DNA from: Candidatus Omnitrophota bacterium
GTDB taxonomy: Bacteria; Omnitrophota; Gorgyraeia; JACOVV01
Assembly (NCBI GenBank): GCA_016177145.1
Contig: JACOVV010000208.1
Location: 1 to 7,282 of the forward strand
Length of the DNA: 7,282 bases
Direction: 5' to 3'
This document shows, one piece after another, positions 5,513 through 7,282 of the stretch (within the stretch, counting starts at the first letter, position 1; every line of letters starts with the position of its first letter). The notes beneath the pieces were generated by a model. The model did no database searches. It was not told where the DNA came from and saw nothing but the letters and a program-made list of their open reading frames with translations. The position numbers and the translations under genes are program-made.

Positions 5513-6529
5513 ATGAACGAATCATCTCCCTACAACATGCTCAAAGACAAAATCCGCCTCTTGGCCAAGGAGCGCGATGCGGTGATTCTCGCGCACAATT
5601 ACCAGGAAGGGCCGATCCAGGAGGTCGCCGATTTTATCGGGGATTCGTTGTTGCTATCCCAGAAAGCGGCCGCCACAGAGGCCTCGGTGATTTTATTCTG
5701 CGGCGTCCATTTTATGGCCGAAACCGCCAGTATTTTGTCTCCCCAAAAGAAAGTTATCATTCCGGATCTAGCCGCCGGCTGCTCTTTGGCGGATATGGTT
5801 ATCGAGCGGGATGCCCGCCAATGGAAAGAGCGGCATCCTGACGGCGCGGTGGTCGCTTATGTCAATACTTCCGCTGTGGTGAAAGCGGCGGCGGATTATT
5901 GCTGTACTTCATCGAATGCCGTGAAGGTTGTCCAGGCCATTCCGGAAGAAAAAGAAGTTCTTTTTGTCCCCGATTTCTATCTGGGGACCTGGGTCAAGAG
6001 AAAAACGGGGCGCAGGAATCTTCATGTCTGGAAAGGGTATTGCGCGGCGCATACGGCGATTACACCGGAAGGGATTGACCGCTTGCGTGAACAGCACCCC
6101 GACGCCGAATTTCTGATGCATCCGGAGTGCGGCTGTATGACCAAATCGATGGATTTAGCCGACGCGATTCTTTCAACCGAGGGGATGGTGAAATACGCCA
6201 AGGAATCGTCTGCCGGTGAATTCATCATCGCGACCGAAAATGGGATGCTGTACAAACTCCAGAAAGAGAACCCCGGCAAGAAGTTTTATCCAGCCAGCGA
6301 AAACGCCACCTGCCAGTACATGCAGATGAATACGCTAGAGAAAGCATTCCGGTCTCTCCTGGAATTAAAATACGAAGTTAAAGTTCCGCCCCATATCGCC
6401 GAGCTTGCCCGGATTCCGATCGAGCGGATGATGGAAATTTCCGCAAACGGCAATGGAAATGGGAATGGGAATGGCAAGAAAAAACTTCACAGCGCTGCCC
6501 CAATCGTATATAATAGATCGCAGTGCTAA
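5513..6529 (+). CDS. nadA: Quinolinate synthase
   Basis: NadA condenses iminoaspartate with dihydroxyacetone phosphate to quinolinate, the second step of de novo NAD synthesis, using a [4Fe-4S] cluster. The 338-residue product has AVILAHNYQ, VADFIGDSL, FCGVHFMAETA, VAYVNTSA, HPECGC and ENATCQYM in family order. The cluster ligands are probably C63, C206 and C267. The ATG at 5513 lies 10 bases after the nrtR stop. A TTG at 5489, overlapping nrtR and preceded by AAGGGG, is a possible alternative start adding eight residues. An unusual C-terminal tail (about 311-338) has five Asn-Gly pairs, then KKK and a short end that also encodes the promoter of the next gene. nadB and nadC are not in the window. 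Co-transcription with nrtR places it under NrtR control. Confidence 0.97.
   Translation: MNESSPYNMLKDKIRLLAKERDAVILAHNYQEGPIQEVADFIGDSLLLSQKAAATEASVILFCGVHFMAETASILSPQKKVIIPDLAAGCSLADMVIERDARQWKERHPDGAVVAYVNTSAVVKAAADYCCTSSNAVKVVQAIPEEKEVLFVPDFYLGTWVKRKTGRRNLHVWKGYCAAHTAITPEGIDRLREQHPDAEFLMHPECGCMTKSMDLADAILSTEGMVKYAKESSAGEFIIATENGMLYKLQKENPGKKFYPASENATCQYMQMNTLEKAFRSLLELKYEVKVPPHIAELARIPIERMMEISANGNGNGNGNGKKKLHSAAPIVYNRSQC
6446..6475 (+). repeat. Hexanucleotide tandem repeat encoding (Asn-Gly)5 in NadA
   Basis: Five copies of AAY-GGN follow each other in frame, with third-position variation (aacggc, aatgga, aatggg, aatggg, aatggc). They encode Asn-Gly five times, directly after the last conserved NadA helix (ERMMEISA). 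The run joins the enzyme to a short basic tail and looks like a flexible linker or the product of slipped-strand expansion. Confidence 0.9.
6486..6514 (+). promoter_or_regulatory. Promoter inside the 3' end of nadA
   Basis: -35 TTCACA (6486-6491), exactly 17 bases, then a perfect -10 TATAAT (6509-6514). The predicted start at 6521-6523 coincides with the GTG of the downstream membrane-protein gene, which would make a leaderless message. The promoter lies wholly within the codons of the NadA tail. Confidence 0.65.
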
Positions 6530-6771
6530 TCTACACCTTTTACACGTTGGCGATTAGCGGGGGATTGTTCTTAATTGGGGCCATTTTATTTCTTCTCCCA
6601 TCCCAGACATTGACCCGCTTGAGTGAATTTGCCAATAGGATCCTCCTAGCCACCGACCAAGCGATCGTCCCTTTCCGCAAGGGGATAGGGTTTCTCTTCT
6701 TAGCCGTCAGCGCCTGGATTTGCTACCGGCTGTTTGAGTTCGTCCAAAGACATCCCGGGTTGTTTCAATAA
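6523..6771 (+). CDS. Small two-helix membrane protein of unknown function
   Basis: The 82-residue product has two hydrophobic segments, about residues 4-25 (YTFYTLAISGGLFLIGAILF) and 54-72 (GIGFLFLAVSAWICYRLF). They are joined by a polar loop (LPSQTLTRLSEFANRILLATD and IVPFRK). It is predicted to be a helical hairpin in the inner membrane, with no signal-peptide cleavage motif and no family I can name. The GTG at 6523 overlaps the nadA stop by seven bases and has no Shine-Dalgarno, but it coincides with the start predicted from the strong promoter in nadA. It may also be read through from nrtR-nadA. Overlap with nadA and steady reading frame argue for a real gene, but nothing in the sequence ties it to NAD metabolism. 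Confidence 0.72.
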   Translation: MLIYTFYTLAISGGLFLIGAILFLLPSQTLTRLSEFANRILLATDQAIVPFRKGIGFLFLAVSAWICYRLFEFVQRHPGLFQ

Positions 6772-6786
6772 AAATTTATTTTTCTC

Positions 6787-6816
6787 TTGACAAACCCATC
6801 AATAGGTGTATATACT
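6787..6816 (+). promoter_or_regulatory. marR-type gene promoter with autoregulatory palindrome
   Basis: -35 TTGACA (6787-6792) and -10 TATACT (6811-6816) are separated by 18 bases. AGGTGTATATACTCCT (6804-6819) is a palindrome matching at 14 of 16 positions and covers the -10 box. The start codon comes seven bases after the -10, so the transcript is probably leaderless. Self-repression by the MarR protein is inferred. Confidence 0.72.
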
Positions 6817-6823
6817 CCTAATC

Positions 6824-7246
6824 ATGGAATGCACGCAAGTCTGTATCTGTTCGTGTTTACGTAAGGCGACAAGGGCGGTGACGCAAGCTTACGACGAAAT
6901 GATGCGTCCCATTGGACTGCGAGTCACGCAATTGGGGGCCTTAAGCGTGATGGCGCAAAAGGGACCGATGACGATGACGCAATTAGCCGAGGAATCGGTG
7001 ACGGATCGAACGACGCTCACTCGAAATTTGCGGCTTCTTGAAAAGAGGGAGTTTATCGTGATTAAAAAAGGAAAAGACCAGCGGCAGAGAAACCTTGAGG
7101 TGACCCAAAAAGGGCGCCATATTTTAGCCAAGGCGCGTCCCATCTGGGAAAAGGCGCAGAAGAATTTATTAAAACAGGTGGGGAGAGAACATCTGGATCG
7201 TTTGGTGACGGATCTTTGCAGAATGGTGAGTCTAGTACGGAGTTAA
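6824..7246 (+). CDS. MarR-family transcriptional regulator with N-terminal cysteine cluster
   Basis: This 140-residue winged-helix regulator has a dimerisation helix (LRKATRAVTQAYDEMMRPIGLRV in two parts, residues 12-34). The DNA-binding domain follows: TMTQLAEESVTDRTTLTRNLRLLEKR (50-75). The wing contains KKGKDQRQRNLEVTQKG (81-97), and C-terminal helices complete the dimer interface. Such proteins usually repress their own gene and a neighbouring efflux, detoxification or stress gene. Cysteines at 3, 7, 9 and 11 (CTQVCICSC) may sense oxidants, electrophiles or metal; this is inference. The ATG at 6824 is preferred because an upstream in-frame GTG (6806) lies within the promoter. No Shine-Dalgarno is present. 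A perfect palindrome 25 bases after the stop suggests that its target gene begins just outside the window. Confidence 0.92.
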   Translation: MECTQVCICSCLRKATRAVTQAYDEMMRPIGLRVTQLGALSVMAQKGPMTMTQLAEESVTDRTTLTRNLRLLEKREFIVIKKGKDQRQRNLEVTQKGRHILAKARPIWEKAQKNLLKQVGREHLDRLVTDLCRMVSLVRS

Positions 7247-7270
7247 ACAATTTTTTTATCCGGCTTTAGA

Positions 7271-7282
7271 GTGTATATACAC
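7271..7282. promoter_or_regulatory. Palindrome GTGTATATACAC, probable MarR operator at window edge
   Basis: This is a perfect 12-bp palindrome in the last bases of the window. It shares the 10-mer GTGTATATAC with the palindrome over the marR-type promoter (6806-6815). The flanking A at 7270 suggests the arms may extend beyond the edge. It probably marks the promoter of a co-regulated gene to the right. Confidence 0.6.

Noticed and set aside
5502..5513. Riboswitch ahead of nadA
   Set aside because: Only ten bases separate nrtR and nadA, leaving no room for a structured leader.
6767..6786. Terminator after the small membrane protein (AATAAA/TTTATT followed by T residues)
   Set aside because: The possible stem is six A-T pairs with a two-base loop, too weak for an intrinsic terminator.
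6806..6823. Upstream GTG start for the MarR gene
   Set aside because: It lies within the -10 region and palindrome; the ATG at 6824 fits family length and transcription start.
7247..7260. Terminator after the MarR gene (run of seven T)
   Set aside because: No GC-rich stem precedes the T-run.

Overview
This 7.3 kb window is ordinary, densely packed bacterial chromosome with roughly balanced base composition. It comes from a free-living or environmental bacterium that makes its own leucine and NAD. No rRNA, phage or insertion-sequence marker is present, so the lineage cannot be fixed. Dispersed heptamer repeats, an MNT/HEPN pair and nearly leaderless genes would suit an uncultured, deep-branching phylum, but that is inference.

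Layout from left to right: (1) a 488-residue integral membrane protein with five conserved TM-helix repeats and an MscS-like pore helix (37-1503, +), closed by a strong hairpin terminator. (2) A two-gene toxin-antitoxin operon (1600-2503, +): a nucleotidyltransferase (MNT) antitoxin with a ribbon-helix-helix DNA-binding domain fused to its N-terminus, overlapping a HEPN ribonuclease-type toxin. Its intrinsic terminator lies inside the 3' end of the convergent leuD. (3) leuC-leuD on the minus strand (4651-2519), both subunits of isopropylmalate dehydratase, separated by a 97-nt spacer filled with inverted 7-nt repeats. (4) A divergent control region (4652-4788) where the leuC and nrtR promoters overlap at their -35 boxes, with two matching palindromes and a second, different heptamer-repeat cluster. 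(5) nrtR-nadA (+), the Nudix-type NAD regulator and quinolinate synthase. (6) A small two-helix membrane protein expressed from its own promoter inside the 3' end of nadA. (7) A MarR-family regulator with an N-terminal cysteine cluster and a palindrome over its -10 box; a related perfect palindrome lies at the right edge of the window.

How the parts work together: NrtR probably represses its own operon through the twin AGTGTA-N5-TACACT sites, linking nadA expression to NAD-derived metabolites. One site abuts the leuC promoter, so leucine synthesis could be affected too. The RHH domain of the antitoxin probably represses its own operon.

The most unusual points are the RHH-MNT fusion, the two heptamer-repeat hairpins, the possible 18-codon leader ORF coupled to nrtR, the promoter inside the nadA tail, and the repeated use of promoters only a few bases upstream of start codons. 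None of these alone proves a new system; all are testable.
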